From assembly GCA_023247795.1 (NCBI GenBank), contig JAHFFT010000001.1:91781-137881 (forward strand): a stretch of 46,101 bases of DNA. The letters are read 5' to 3'. The position numbers and the translations under genes are program-made. The notes below the pieces were generated by a model. It was given only the letters and a program-made list of their open reading frames with translations. It was not told where the DNA came from and ran no database searches. The stretch comes from Candidatus Omnitrophota bacterium (GTDB taxonomy: Bacteria; Omnitrophota; Gorgyraeia; Zapsychrales; JANLHA01). Shown piece by piece: positions 23,327-32,333 of the stretch. Position 1 is the stretch's first letter; each line of letters opens with the position of its first letter.

Positions 23327-26300
23327 CTGCTCAATTTAGAAATTTGCAAAGGAGAGCTCTTTTGTTGCGGATCTGCCAATCCTAAGATCGGGAAAGGGTT
23401 GGAGACGGGAACAAAATTGATGAAAACTGGAGATAAACCATCAAACCCTTGGATGATCATTTCATACGGCTGCTGTGGATCCATATCAAAATGAACAGCA
23501 GTACCTTGCCGTTTCACTTCAAAATTTTTAAGCGAAACCCCTCCAGTCGTGGCTGGCGAAATCTGTTGATCTGTCACAAGTAAAAGATGATCATCTCTAC
23601 CATCCCCATTCGATGCTGGTAACAAATTATTATCTGGTTGATCATCTGGTTTATCCTGATTTTTAGGGGCCGGAACAGGCGACTTTTTTTCTAAATCTTC
23701 CTTATCGCCGCCTTCTTTACCTTTCGGGGTTCCCACCGTTGGTAATTGTGGTTGTGAACCACTGGGTCCTTTTTCTTCTTTCTTCGGACTGACCGGATGA
23801 ACTGGAACTTTTCCGGTCGACAAAAAATCAACAATTGAAAAAATGTTAGGACTGGCCAGGGGCTTGGTCAAACTCTGCAAAGCAGTAATGTCCCCTTCAC
23901 TCAATAAAGATGGTTGAGGCAGAAAGTGCAAAGCAGTTTCAGTGATGACCGCGCGAAGAGCAAGGTTTGGCTTTGTGTCCTTCAATTGGACTTGCAGCCA
24001 TTTCCCTAACCCAACTTTCTCGATTGTCTTTTGAATCTCCTCTGGATTCAAACCCGCGCTTTGATCGCCATACTTTTCATAAATACCCACAAACAAAAGC
24101 TTACTCCCAACTTCCGGCTCCGATGCCAAATTTTTGACCAAATTAAGGGTGCTTATTAAAATGTCAATAAATCTCTTCTGATTCTCCAACGACCCGTCTC
24201 CTTCCAGCGGTACCCCATTGAATTTAAAAATATTCATGAGGGTTTCGCCTATCTCCCAATAATGGCTCTTAGCTGAGACCAACATATCTAGCATAAGCGC
24301 GACTGTATATGGTTTGGCAATGCCGGTTCTTTCAATGATCTCATTCCCTTGTGATGAAAAATCCAATAATATCCCAGCGGCCCGACGGGCAATCGGCGGA
24401 TTACGATCATGCAAAAAATCTTCCGGATGAAGTTCATAATAGGCTTTTTCCGCTTCATCCCTCAACCACTTGCCTTCTTTTGTCGTCGGCTCCAGGCGCA
24501 TAAAACGCTTCAGTTGCTCAACAGCCGTCGGGAACATCGCGGCATATTTGATTTGGTGCAAAATAAGAACACGGACATCAATGGACAGGCTCAAATCATT
24601 CAACATCTTTATAAAAAGCGTTTCCCCCTTCAACAACCGCTGTTCGGCAATGGTGTTGATTAACAGTGTGATGTCATTCAATTCCGCAATAGTCGCCAAA
24701 ATTCCTTTTTCGCTGATTTCTTGATAACTTTTCTTAAGCATTTGAATAAACTCGTCACCTTCTGGTCCCGTCATTTTCTTCAACTTTCTTGCGCAACTTT
24801 GCCTCAAATTCAACGGCAGATCCCCTTCAGCTAAAACATTAAGGATAAAACCATTTGTCATCTTTCCCGTGGCTTGCAACCGATCAATCACCCTTTGCGG
24901 ATCGCTCTTCATCAACGACAATAAAAGATCACTTCCCTTCTCACCCAAATCCGCAAGACCGTCGATGATATCCAACCCAACCGGCAATCCCAGCAAATCT
25001 TTCAATAATGGAATTGCGGCATTTCCTAATTCCGCCAGGTCGGACAGGATGATACCCCTCCATTCCTCCTGCTGCAGCAAATGAGCCATAAACCCATTAA
25101 CGTCTTCGACCATGGAAACCAAATCAGCGACGACCGACTTTCGCAACGCGTCATTTTTCAACAAAAAAATAAGCTGCGGATAAGCGGTTTCTTTAAGAAT
25201 CAACAGGCTCAATAAAGCTTCTTTCCGATACGTGCTGTTTTCCACCAAATACTGAATAAAAGGAAATGCGCTTTCACCATGACTAACCAAATCAATAACA
25301 AGAAAATGACGATACACACCATCCTCAAAAAGATATGGCAGGACCTTCTTCCAGGACGTCTCTGTGAGCGTAACCAAGCCAGCAATGATTTTACTGCGTA
25401 AAACCGGATCAGAAACCGCCTGCTGTAATACGGCGTAAGGCGGTTGGTCATGCTCAAGAATATCCTTAAGGACATCCCCACCCACACTTTCCAAACCAAG
25501 CAGATGAAGTAAACACGGATAAGCTTTGCTGCCAAATTGCAGAATTTCCTGGACTGTCACTTTTCCCTTGCCATAAAGATTAGCTACCACAGAAAACGCG
25601 TTTGGCCCTAAGCTGAGCAAACCAGATAGGATGTCATTTCCTAGAGGCTGCACCTCCATCCATTGCGAAAAGTAGGAAAGCACAATATCATTTTTTGCTG
25701 ATAGTAAGACACGTAAAACGGCAGGCCGAATACTATCTTCTTCCAATAGATACGCCAGCCAAACATCATCGCGTTTATCAATGAAATAAAGAATGATCCT
25801 TTCCAATGCCTGGGGGTCCTGGGCCGCTGAAACCAACGCCGGCTTTCCCATACGAGCCAATCTTTGGATAGCATTTCTTTGGGTGCTCTCGGATTGTGAC
25901 GTACCTACCAAATGCGCCAATTGGTTGACCGCGCCTCTCTGTTCCAGCACATCAACAGCTAAATCTCTAATGATTGCAGATTGCGATGTCGCGAGCCCTT
26001 CAAGCGCCTGCAACGATCCAGGCGAATCATGGAGCAAAAGTCCGAAGCTAAGTTCCTGAAGCCAATAGTTGTTGCTCTGAATAACAGCGACAATTTTCGC
26101 CAGCTGTTCTGGAGAAAGAGAGATTGATTTAAAATGTTTTAAAAGCACTAACGCCTGATAGCGAACCTTGAAATCATTGCTCGCTAAATCCTTGACGAAA
26201 ATTTCAATCGCATTTGCCTCACTCAGCTTTTCCTCCCAACTCTTGACTTCTTTCAAAGCAGAATTGATAGCGGAAAATCGATCGGGATATTGCTGCTTTA

Positions 26301-28455
26301 TCAACGATAGGGCGACTTCGTCGTCCAGGTCAAACATGAGAATAGGCATTTCCACTAAAACCTTTCCCAAAACCCCGAAATCCACCTCAAGAATTCTTGG
26401 AAAATCAATATCTTTGATGTCCTTTTGCGCGACCAAAAGTTTGATCGCGGTTGACCAACGGGCCAACTCGATCAAGCGAAGCTGTTCGGTCAATTCTTTC
26501 AGTTGCTGGCCAGGGTTAGATGTTCCATTCGTTTCATCCATAGCTACCCAAGATATGATCTTGGCTGCGCTCAATAGTTCAGCCACAGTCCGGCCGTTAA
26601 GACTTTTAAGAGCATCCTTGACTGCAGGATCATTAAAAACCTCAGCGATGTCCTTTTGCATTGTTTGATTGCGCAAACCTTCCATAATCATCAACGCTTC
26701 AACATTTGCCAAAACCGGTGGCTGGTTGGTTAAATAAAGAATTTTCAACAATTCAAGATCAGGCGAGGAAAAACCCTGGGCAAATTCCAAAAGCTCATCG
26801 ACATTTTCAACTGTCTTGAAAAAATCCTTCCTCATCCCCTCAATCAATGGACGCAATTCATAAGGGTGCGTTAAGGCCGCTTTCAAAATCGCTTGAACAG
26901 CATCCTTTTTTGCTTGCGAGTCATTGTTCAAAAGCCAGATGATTTGATTGAGATCTTCCACAGCCACTTTTCTATTGAATTCATCATCTTTGCCTAATTT
27001 CATCAATTGATTTTTAATCTCATCATCGACATTTTTAATAGTACGCCCATTGATCCGGAAAACTTGCACGGCCTCAACCTTGGGTCCTTGATCGTCCGCC
27101 GTCTCATCTTGGGAAGGCGTTGCCTGGCTGATCGTCGGCTGCAGCAAAATCCCGATAAACCCTGCCGAAACCACTGGCTTCAACAACGGTTGCCTTAATC
27201 GATTTTTTGCTCGCTCAAAAATACTCACCGCGATTCTCGAAACCGTAGCGCTCAACGAATAACCATTCTCATCCGGCGGATTGCTTCCTGCTGTCCTTTG
27301 CATCGCCCTGACCACCGCGACAAACCATCCGCCGACTTTCCCCTTCAGGCTTGACGGATTGCTGGTCCGACCAAGAGGAAAATTCATTAATCTTTCAATT
27401 CCACCCGAAAAATATTTGCGGGGCACCTGGGTCTGTTGGGCAAGGTCAAATTCTTCTTTAACAAAATTGAAAACCCCTTTTTGATAGGCCTTGACATATT
27501 GTTCGTAAATTTGCCCTTTGATCTGCTTGTCTGCCAGGTCAACACCTAGAATCTTGTTTCGATTGACATACGTTCGGGTGAGAACACTCGAGGTCAATGT
27601 CTCGCGATACCATTTGGCGAGGATCAGCGACTGAAAAATCTGACGCAACGGCGCGAAATTTTGCCCCTCGTTGACTTCCTTTTCAATCTGCGGCAAAACA
27701 ATTTCCCGCATCACCATCGTCGACAAATCACTGAAATCTTTATGCCCGTCCGATTTCAAAGACTGCTGATTCCCGGCTGATTTATTCTGATTTTTCTCTA
27801 TGGCAAGATAATCTTCGTCCATCATCACCTTCAACCGGCTCTCCACGACAAAGACCGAATCGCCATTTTCAAAAACCGTTGCTTTATCCGGCAAAATCCA
27901 TACCTTGTTAAAAGTGTTCACCGGAATATTGGTCGTGCCAAATCTTTCATACGCCTGCTGATAAACCTTTTGCCAAAAAACCTTTCCCAAGTCCCGTTCC
28001 GGGTATATTAAGGAAGCGGTGAACTGTTTCAAAATATAGTCCTGGGCCAAAAGATCACGACCCATCTCGGTCTGGCCTAAAGCCGATGGGATCACCCGGG
28101 TCTTCTCGTAAGGCGAAAGGTTCACCCACAAGTCATCCTGCGGGACCGTCAAGGAGGTAAGAAAATATTTGATCAGCCGTTCACTTTCCGCTTGCAGGTC
28201 CTTTGGCTTCAATGGGCTGTTACCGCTGTCAATGATGAAATCAAACCGAAACGGGTCCTCGGGATGAACGCGCATTCCTTTGAGCATGGTGGGAACAAAA
28301 ACCGGACTCTGCTGCAACATGGCCCCTGGCTGCGGGAGATTCAGCGCAGTCAGACTTTGGGCGTAAACAGCGACGGGAGACATCAACTGATGAAAAATGA
28401 ATGTGGCGACGAAAACGAAGGACAGGGACTTATGAACTCTCTTTAATGCTTTCAT
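23320..28455 (-). CDS. Exported HEAT-repeat protein with shared N-terminal domain (1,711 residues)
   Basis: Residues 1-33 form a signal peptide ending AVYA|QS. Residues ~50-352 are the domain shared with the giant protein and the 1,221-residue protein (HPEDPFRFDFIIDSG, WVNLSPYEK, MGRDLLAQDY, TASLIYPE, FGTTNIPVNTFNKVWI, closing PRKYFSGG). A second hydrophobic, signal-like segment lies at ~417-447 (SAGFIGILLQPTISQA). From ~480 to ~1,450 it is an all-helical solenoid of HEAT-like pairs of ~35-40 residues (for example AYPCLLHLLGLESVGGDVL). A Pro/Lys/Gly linker follows, then a tail with TGGVSLKNFEVKRQG that matches the tail of the 1,221-residue protein. No Shine-Dalgarno is evident; the start is fixed by the signal peptide and promoter. 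Likely a surface or periplasmic scaffold; function unknown. Confidence 0.9.
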   Translation of the reverse strand: MKALKRVHKSLSFVFVATFIFHQLMSPVAVYAQSLTALNLPQPGAMLQQSPVFVPTMLKGMRVHPEDPFRFDFIIDSGNSPLKPKDLQAESERLIKYFLTSLTVPQDDLWVNLSPYEKTRVIPSALGQTEMGRDLLAQDYILKQFTASLIYPERDLGKVFWQKVYQQAYERFGTTNIPVNTFNKVWILPDKATVFENGDSVFVVESRLKVMMDEDYLAIEKNQNKSAGNQQSLKSDGHKDFSDLSTMVMREIVLPQIEKEVNEGQNFAPLRQIFQSLILAKWYRETLTSSVLTRTYVNRNKILGVDLADKQIKGQIYEQYVKAYQKGVFNFVKEEFDLAQQTQVPRKYFSGGIERLMNFPLGRTSNPSSLKGKVGGWFVAVVRAMQRTAGSNPPDENGYSLSATVSRIAVSIFERAKNRLRQPLLKPVVSAGFIGILLQPTISQATPSQDETADDQGPKVEAVQVFRINGRTIKNVDDEIKNQLMKLGKDDEFNRKVAVEDLNQIIWLLNNDSQAKKDAVQAILKAALTHPYELRPLIEGMRKDFFKTVENVDELLEFAQGFSSPDLELLKILYLTNQPPVLANVEALMIMEGLRNQTMQKDIAEVFNDPAVKDALKSLNGRTVAELLSAAKIISWVAMDETNGTSNPGQQLKELTEQLRLIELARWSTAIKLLVAQKDIKDIDFPRILEVDFGVLGKVLVEMPILMFDLDDEVALSLIKQQYPDRFSAINSALKEVKSWEEKLSEANAIEIFVKDLASNDFKVRYQALVLLKHFKSISLSPEQLAKIVAVIQSNNYWLQELSFGLLLHDSPGSLQALEGLATSQSAIIRDLAVDVLEQRGAVNQLAHLVGTSQSESTQRNAIQRLARMGKPALVSAAQDPQALERIILYFIDKRDDVWLAYLLEEDSIRPAVLRVLLSAKNDIVLSYFSQWMEVQPLGNDILSGLLSLGPNAFSVVANLYGKGKVTVQEILQFGSKAYPCLLHLLGLESVGGDVLKDILEHDQPPYAVLQQAVSDPVLRSKIIAGLVTLTETSWKKVLPYLFEDGVYRHFLVIDLVSHGESAFPFIQYLVENSTYRKEALLSLLILKETAYPQLIFLLKNDALRKSVVADLVSMVEDVNGFMAHLLQQEEWRGIILSDLAELGNAAIPLLKDLLGLPVGLDIIDGLADLGEKGSDLLLSLMKSDPQRVIDRLQATGKMTNGFILNVLAEGDLPLNLRQSCARKLKKMTGPEGDEFIQMLKKSYQEISEKGILATIAELNDITLLINTIAEQRLLKGETLFIKMLNDLSLSIDVRVLILHQIKYAAMFPTAVEQLKRFMRLEPTTKEGKWLRDEAEKAYYELHPEDFLHDRNPPIARRAAGILLDFSSQGNEIIERTGIAKPYTVALMLDMLVSAKSHYWEIGETLMNIFKFNGVPLEGDGSLENQKRFIDILISTLNLVKNLASEPEVGSKLLFVGIYEKYGDQSAGLNPEEIQKTIEKVGLGKWLQVQLKDTKPNLALRAVITETALHFLPQPSLLSEGDITALQSLTKPLASPNIFSIVDFLSTGKVPVHPVSPKKEEKGPSGSQPQLPTVGTPKGKEGGDKEDLEKKSPVPAPKNQDKPDDQPDNNLLPASNGDGRDDHLLLVTDQQISPATTGGVSLKNFEVKRQGTAVHFDMDPQQPYEMIIQGFDGLSPVFINFVPVSNPFPILGLADPQQKSSPLQISKLSSY
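27400..28310 (-). other. Shared N-terminal domain in the 1,711-residue protein
   Basis: About 303 residues, the clearest copy of the three: MLKGMRVHPEDPF through PRKYFSGG, with every landmark of the giant protein's copy in order. Confidence 0.85.
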
Positions 28456-28499
28456 GACTACTACATCTTGCGTAAAAGGATGGATAAAATATGAAGGAA

Positions 28500-28528
28500 A
28501 TACTAATGTCTAATCAAACCATTGTCAA
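28500..28528 (-). promoter_or_regulatory. Sigma-70-type promoter of the 1,711-residue gene
   Basis: Consensus -35 TTGACA (28528-28523), 17-base spacer, TAGTAT (28505-28500) on the minus strand. It lies ~45 bases before the ATG and just downstream of the yceI-like terminator, so this gene has its own transcript. Confidence 0.65.
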
Positions 28529-28537
28529 GCGCCGTTT

Positions 28538-28569
28538 TAAAAAAAAACCCCGTAGGTCCACCTACGGGG
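28538..28569 (-). terminator. Rho-independent terminator of the YceI-like gene
   Basis: On the minus strand CCCCGTAGG-TGGA-CCTACGGGG is followed by a run of nine or more T, ~30 bases after the stop codon. The hairpin is built from the dispersed GACCYCGTRGGTTC repeat; another half-copy (GAACCTACGGGGTC, 28571-28584) adjoins it. Confidence 0.85.
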
Positions 28570-28596
28570 TGAACCTACGGGGTCGGACAATAAAAA

Positions 28597-29373
28597 TTAT
28601 TTGAAATACATCGTCGCTTTCACAGTCACATGATTACCGATCGCTTTGTGATTGCATTCCTTCATTAGAACATACGGCCGATCACCGAAATTGAAATCAG
28701 AAATGAGCAAACTGATGGGCTCCTGGGTTTCAATCTTCCAAGCATCATTGTTTTTTGTAACATTCAAAATTGCTGAAATCTTTTGCGATGTTCCATTAAG
28801 AATGACCTTGCCCACGGCCTTAAGCGGATGCTCTTGTCCGTCGCTAAACTCGGCCAAACTCTTGCCCTGCCCGTCAAAACTGTCGAAGACCACTTCCGAG
28901 GTCCCTAACTCCGGTTTCATGCTTTGAAAAAAAAGTTTCAAGATTCGATTGTTCCGCCCAGGGACTGCCGTATCCAGCGAATTGATGTCAATGATCACAC
29001 GGATCTTTTCAAAACCCTTATCGGTGTACTGGACAACACCAAAATAATTACGAAAGTACCCCATCACCTCCGCGGACTCATTTTTAATGGCTTTAAAAGA
29101 TATCTCACCGAGGTCTAAGATGAAAGCCGCGCTTCCGGCCAAAGGATCAACCGCTTTTGTGATATCTTCCTTTTTAATTTGGTAATAGGTCCGCGCGTCA
29201 TTGGTGTCATCCATTGGATAATCACCCGGCACATAGCTGGGATCGGTATTGATGTTGACAGGATCATTGTAAAAATATTCTGGAGCCGGGGTCGGGGTCT
29301 GGGCAAAAACCAGTGGGCCGACAGAAATGAGAAAAAAACTGCAAGCGATTGTTCTCAAGAAACGCGATTTCAT
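28597..29373 (-). CDS. YceI-like exported protein
   Basis: A 258-residue protein with signal peptide (SFFLISVGPLVFA|QT). After a ~45-residue linker the body follows the YceI/lipocalin-like order: SAAFILDLGEISFKAI, GYFRNYFGVVQY, a strand with IDINSLDT, an NRILKLFF helix, a GKVILNGTSQKISA strand pair and a final DFNFG..VTVKATMYF strand. YceI family proteins bind polyisoprenoids or other amphiphiles in the periplasm. A GAGGAG Shine-Dalgarno sits 5-6 bases before the ATG. It is transcribed alone, between its own promoter and a strong terminator. The N-terminal linker between the signal and the barrel is unusual. Substrate unknown. Confidence 0.7.
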   Translation of the reverse strand: MKSRFLRTIACSFFLISVGPLVFAQTPTPAPEYFYNDPVNINTDPSYVPGDYPMDDTNDARTYYQIKKEDITKAVDPLAGSAAFILDLGEISFKAIKNESAEVMGYFRNYFGVVQYTDKGFEKIRVIIDINSLDTAVPGRNNRILKLFFQSMKPELGTSEVVFDSFDGQGKSLAEFSDGQEHPLKAVGKVILNGTSQKISAILNVTKNNDAWKIETQEPISLLISDFNFGDRPYVLMKECNHKAIGNHVTVKATMYFK

Positions 29374-29421
29374 ATGTTCTCCTCTTTTATGATGTGGCTA
29401 CTTTGTCATTTTCTTAAAGAC

Positions 29422-29450
29422 ATATTAGCGCATCTCGTTCAACTTTTCAA
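29422..29450 (-). promoter_or_regulatory. Sigma-70-type promoter of the YceI-like gene
   Basis: TTGAAA (29450-29445), 17-base spacer, TAATAT (29427-29422) on the minus strand, ~50 bases before the ATG at 29373. Confidence 0.65.
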
Positions 29451-29475
29451 TGTGAAAGCATGACAAAAAAATCTT

Positions 29476-30543
29476 TCATTTGAAAATGCTGTTTGCGATC
29501 ACTCCCCAGAATAGGATCTGCGGGACAGTGATCACCGGCAGTAAAATGGCGGTCCGGCGGCCAATGTTCTGCCAAAGGATACCGATCTCCGTATAATCGG
29601 TCGCGACACCGGCCATCAAAAACACAAAACTGTTGCCCAGCGCCCCAGTCTGCCGAAAAATTTCAAAAGCCAGCGGTGCCGTCCCTTCCGAACAGACCTC
29701 GATGACCGTCGCGACTCCAAGGGTCACCAGCATCCCCAAAAAGGTTGGTCCCATGTAGTGTTGAAAAATCCCCGACGGCACATAAGCCCCGGCCAGGCTG
29801 GCCAAGGCCAGCCCGATGAGCGTCCACCAAAGGATCATATCAGCCAAACCCAACGCTCCGCGAAAAATCCCCGCCAAATCATTTTTAACCTGCTCAGTAC
29901 TGAGATGATAATTTCTAAAACGCTTCTTGATATCTTTACCTATTGAAAACGCCGCGTCATATTCCAAACTCTTTTTGTTCCTTTCAACAAAATGGTGATG
30001 TTCCATCCACTGAAAAACCATCCCCGTCGTCAAGGCAATCACAATGGCAACGAGAATGATATAGAGTGCCTTCACGACCCCAAAAAATCCAAGTAGCATA
30101 AGCGTCAACGGAAGATTGGCCCAAGGACTCGCGAGCAAAAACGCCACGACCGCCGAAGTTGACGCTCCCTTTTTGTACAGCTGCATCGACAGTGCCAAAA
30201 TCCCATGCGAGCAGGTGCTGGCAAAAAATCCTAACCCGACGGCATAGAGAATGGTTCGCTTTTTGTGTTGGGCCAAAACCTGTGAAATGTACTGCTGCGG
30301 AATGAAATGCTCGATCAAACCTCCGAGAAAAAGGCCCAGCAGGGCTGGCCTCCAGATGACCTTAAAATACATCAGCAAATTTTCCCGGAATGGAACCAGA
30401 ATGGGGACAACGTAAGACAGCGCGACTAAAAGCAATAAGACCAACGTTAAAATAAATATCTTGTTTTGATACCAGGGCTGCTCAACGGATTGACAACAGT
30501 CATGCTGAGCATGGTCTTGTTTATGCTGATGATCCACTGACAT
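29476..30543 (-). CDS. DUF318/SO_0444-type permease, probable metal or metalloid efflux
   Basis: A 355-residue membrane protein of the ArsP_1/DUF318 permease group. The N-terminal tail is rich in metal ligands (VDHQHKQDHAQHDCC). Then come ~8-10 membrane helices with two halves that each carry the family pattern: STCSHGILALSMQLYKKGAS with ASPWANLP, and VCSEGTAPLAFEIFRQTGAL with MAGVATDYTEIG. Members act in copper/zinc or organoarsenical efflux; the His/Cys tail favours a transition metal. The ORF track starts at a GTG four codons upstream; I prefer the ATG at 30543 because GGGAGA lies 5 bases before it. It is last in a run pncB, FmdB-like, permease, with a hairpin just upstream. Confidence 0.8.
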   Translation of the reverse strand: MSVDHQHKQDHAQHDCCQSVEQPWYQNKIFILTLVLLLLVALSYVVPILVPFRENLLMYFKVIWRPALLGLFLGGLIEHFIPQQYISQVLAQHKKRTILYAVGLGFFASTCSHGILALSMQLYKKGASTSAVVAFLLASPWANLPLTLMLLGFFGVVKALYIILVAIVIALTTGMVFQWMEHHHFVERNKKSLEYDAAFSIGKDIKKRFRNYHLSTEQVKNDLAGIFRGALGLADMILWWTLIGLALASLAGAYVPSGIFQHYMGPTFLGMLVTLGVATVIEVCSEGTAPLAFEIFRQTGALGNSFVFLMAGVATDYTEIGILWQNIGRRTAILLPVITVPQILFWGVIANSIFK

Positions 30544-30554
30544 AAAATCTCCCA

Positions 30555-30583
30555 CCCATTCTCACCTCGCAGATCAGAATGGG
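30555..30583 (-). promoter_or_regulatory. Hairpin just upstream of the permease ribosome-binding site
   Basis: Perfect 8-base arms CCCATTCT / AGAATGGG with a 13-base loop fill most of the 41-base gap between the FmdB-like stop and the permease start, ending next to the GGGAGA site. It could protect or process the message or tune expression of the permease. Function is inferred only. Confidence 0.4.
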
Positions 30584-30584
30584 G

Positions 30585-30815
30585 TTAGACAAGCAACTTT
30601 TTGCTGGGTTGATGTTTATCCAAGCCCTTCACCCGAAAAATCATCGGGTTGACCTCAGCGAGCATTCGCACAACTGCCGCACCCACGGGAGTTCCTTCGA
30701 GATCGATCTTTGCCCGCTCACAAACTTCTCCCCAAGTTTTGAACCGCTCCGATGATCCATGAAAGACCTCGACGGTCTTTTGGTTCGCTTCACAAAAATA
30801 ATCATAAAATGGCAT
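30585..30815 (-). CDS. Small FmdB-like protein lacking the zinc ribbon
   Basis: 76 residues. The opening MPFYDYFCEANQKTVEVFHG and the segment FKTWGEVCERAKI..GTPVGAAVVRML match the FmdB-type family of small putative regulatory proteins that start MP.YDY.CEA. Family members usually keep zinc-binding cysteine pairs and often a Cys-rich C-terminus; here only two cysteines remain and the C-terminus is Lys-rich, so a zinc ribbon is unlikely. The start is supported by GGAAGAG shortly before the ATG. It lies 12 bases after pncB, so they are co-transcribed. Confidence 0.6.
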   Translation of the reverse strand: MPFYDYFCEANQKTVEVFHGSSERFKTWGEVCERAKIDLEGTPVGAAVVRMLAEVNPMIFRVKGLDKHQPSKKLLV

Positions 30816-30827
30816 GACAGCTCTTCC

Positions 30828-32255
30828 TCATGACCTTTTCACATTCTTAGCACGGGCCTCGGCGGCCAGACGTCCCTGCAAATCCAAAACCTTTTGACTG
30901 ACCCCGACTTTATAAATGTGCGGATTTTCAAAACGTTTATGCTCGTCGGGAAGTAGGCCAAGCCGCTGCTGGGCAAAAGCGGCGATCTGTTCAACCGGCA
31001 TCTTTTTTTGCTTCAACTTGCCATCTTCCATGACCGCGAACTGGATCTCTTCCGTAGGCAAATTGGCCGTACGAACATTCCGCTCCCGATCCAAGGGATG
31101 ATAAATCATGTCCACTGTTTCCTCTTGTGTTAAAACAATGGCATCGGCGTAAAATTCTTTATTCTCATTGACCACACGAATGATCTTCTTAACCCCCGGC
31201 AGCGTCATTTTTTCCTTATTTTCAGAAAGCTTCAGTTTCGGTTTACCGTCGATCATTGACATTTTGTAGACCCCGTCCAAAGCTGCGTCCGGCTGGCCAG
31301 TGATGACCCGGGTCCCAACACCATACGCGTCAATACCTGCTCCCTGGTCCCGCAAACTGCGGATCACATATTCGTCCAATTGATTTGAGGCAATGATTTT
31401 AACGTCACCCAATCCCTCTTGGTCCAGCATCTTTCGCGCTTGTTTGCTCAAATAAGCCAAATCACCGCTATCAAGGCGAATCCCAAAAAGCTTCTTACCC
31501 TGCCGTTCCAACTCTTTAGCGACCGTGATCGCGTTCGGGACCCCGCTCTTAAGGGTATTGTAAGTATCGACCAACAAAATACAACGATCGGGATAATACT
31601 TCACGAAATGGCGGAAGGCAGTTAGCTCGTCGGGAAAACTCTGAATCCAGGAGTGCGCCTGAGTACCAACCGGTTTCAATCCAAAAGTAAAGGCACTCAA
31701 AACATTGGAGGTGCTGTTAAATCCACCGATGATGCAAGCGCGGCTGGCATGGACTCCCCCGAAACCTTGCGCCCGACGAAGACCAAAATCAGTAATCAAG
31801 CTATCTCCCGCTGATCGACGGACCCGCGAGGCCTTGGTCGCGATCAACGACTCAAAATTCAAAATATTCAGGACCATTGATTCAATGATCTGGGTTTCAA
31901 TGATGTTGCCTTCGACCCGCAAGACCGGCTCCAGCGGAAAAACCACTTCGCCCTCACGAACCGAAAAAATATTGCCCCGAAACCGAAACTTTTTAAGATA
32001 ACGAAGGAATTCGTCCTTAAATCCAACTTGTTTGAGATAAGCGCAATCTTCGTCTTCAAACTTCAACGACTGTAAAATGTCCAAAAGGTCCTGCAGTCCA
32101 GCAAATAAAATGTATCCCCCTTGGAAAGGATTGGTTCTGGAAAAATAATCAAAACCAGCGGTTATGTCCTTTCGCCCGTCGAGGAAATACCCCTGTGCCA
32201 TGGTCAGCTCATAAAAGTCCGTATAAAGGCCAAGATGTTGATTGAAGATGTTCAT
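30828..32255 (-). CDS. pncB: Nicotinate phosphoribosyltransferase
   Basis: 475 residues, normal for bacterial NAPRTase. It converts nicotinate, PRPP and ATP to nicotinate mononucleotide in the NAD salvage (Preiss-Handler) pathway in the cytoplasm. Seen in sequence: the substrate-binding opening LYTDFYELTMAQGYF, DFGLRRAQGFGG with the reactive-His region HASRACIIGGFNSTSNV, GTQAHSWIQSF, the LVDTYNTL strand, GIRLDSGDLAYLS and the phosphate-binding YGVGTRVITG. No strong Shine-Dalgarno precedes the ATG because a dispersed GACCYCGTRGGTTC repeat abuts the start. It heads a run with the FmdB-like gene and the permease, downstream of the MEMO-like gene. Confidence 0.95.
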   Translation of the reverse strand: MNIFNQHLGLYTDFYELTMAQGYFLDGRKDITAGFDYFSRTNPFQGGYILFAGLQDLLDILQSLKFEDEDCAYLKQVGFKDEFLRYLKKFRFRGNIFSVREGEVVFPLEPVLRVEGNIIETQIIESMVLNILNFESLIATKASRVRRSAGDSLITDFGLRRAQGFGGVHASRACIIGGFNSTSNVLSAFTFGLKPVGTQAHSWIQSFPDELTAFRHFVKYYPDRCILLVDTYNTLKSGVPNAITVAKELERQGKKLFGIRLDSGDLAYLSKQARKMLDQEGLGDVKIIASNQLDEYVIRSLRDQGAGIDAYGVGTRVITGQPDAALDGVYKMSMIDGKPKLKLSENKEKMTLPGVKKIIRVVNENKEFYADAIVLTQEETVDMIYHPLDRERNVRTANLPTEEIQFAVMEDGKLKQKKMPVEQIAAFAQQRLGLLPDEHKRFENPHIYKVGVSQKVLDLQGRLAAEARAKNVKRS

Positions 32256-32265
32256 ATCGTTAGTC

Positions 32266-32324
32266 GACCCCGTGGGTTCGGCGTCAGTCGACCTCGTAGG
32301 TTCGTATTTTGAACCTACGAGGTC
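32266..32324. repeat. Cluster of three GACCYCGTRGGTTC repeats, one pair forming a hairpin
   Basis: GACCCCGTGGGTTC (32266), GACCTCGTAGGTTC (32290) and its inverse GAACCTACGAGGTC (32311) fill the MEMO-pncB gap. The last two form a perfect 14-base stem with a 7-base loop ~10 bases after the MEMO-like stop codon on the minus strand. There is no T-run, so terminator function is uncertain. Confidence 0.7.
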
Positions 32325-32333
32325 AAAATCCGA

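Noticed and set aside
26168-26668. Plus-strand ORF of 166 codons
   Set aside because: Antisense to the HEAT-like solenoid; Ser-rich composition is what the reverse of Leu/Glu/Lys helices gives.
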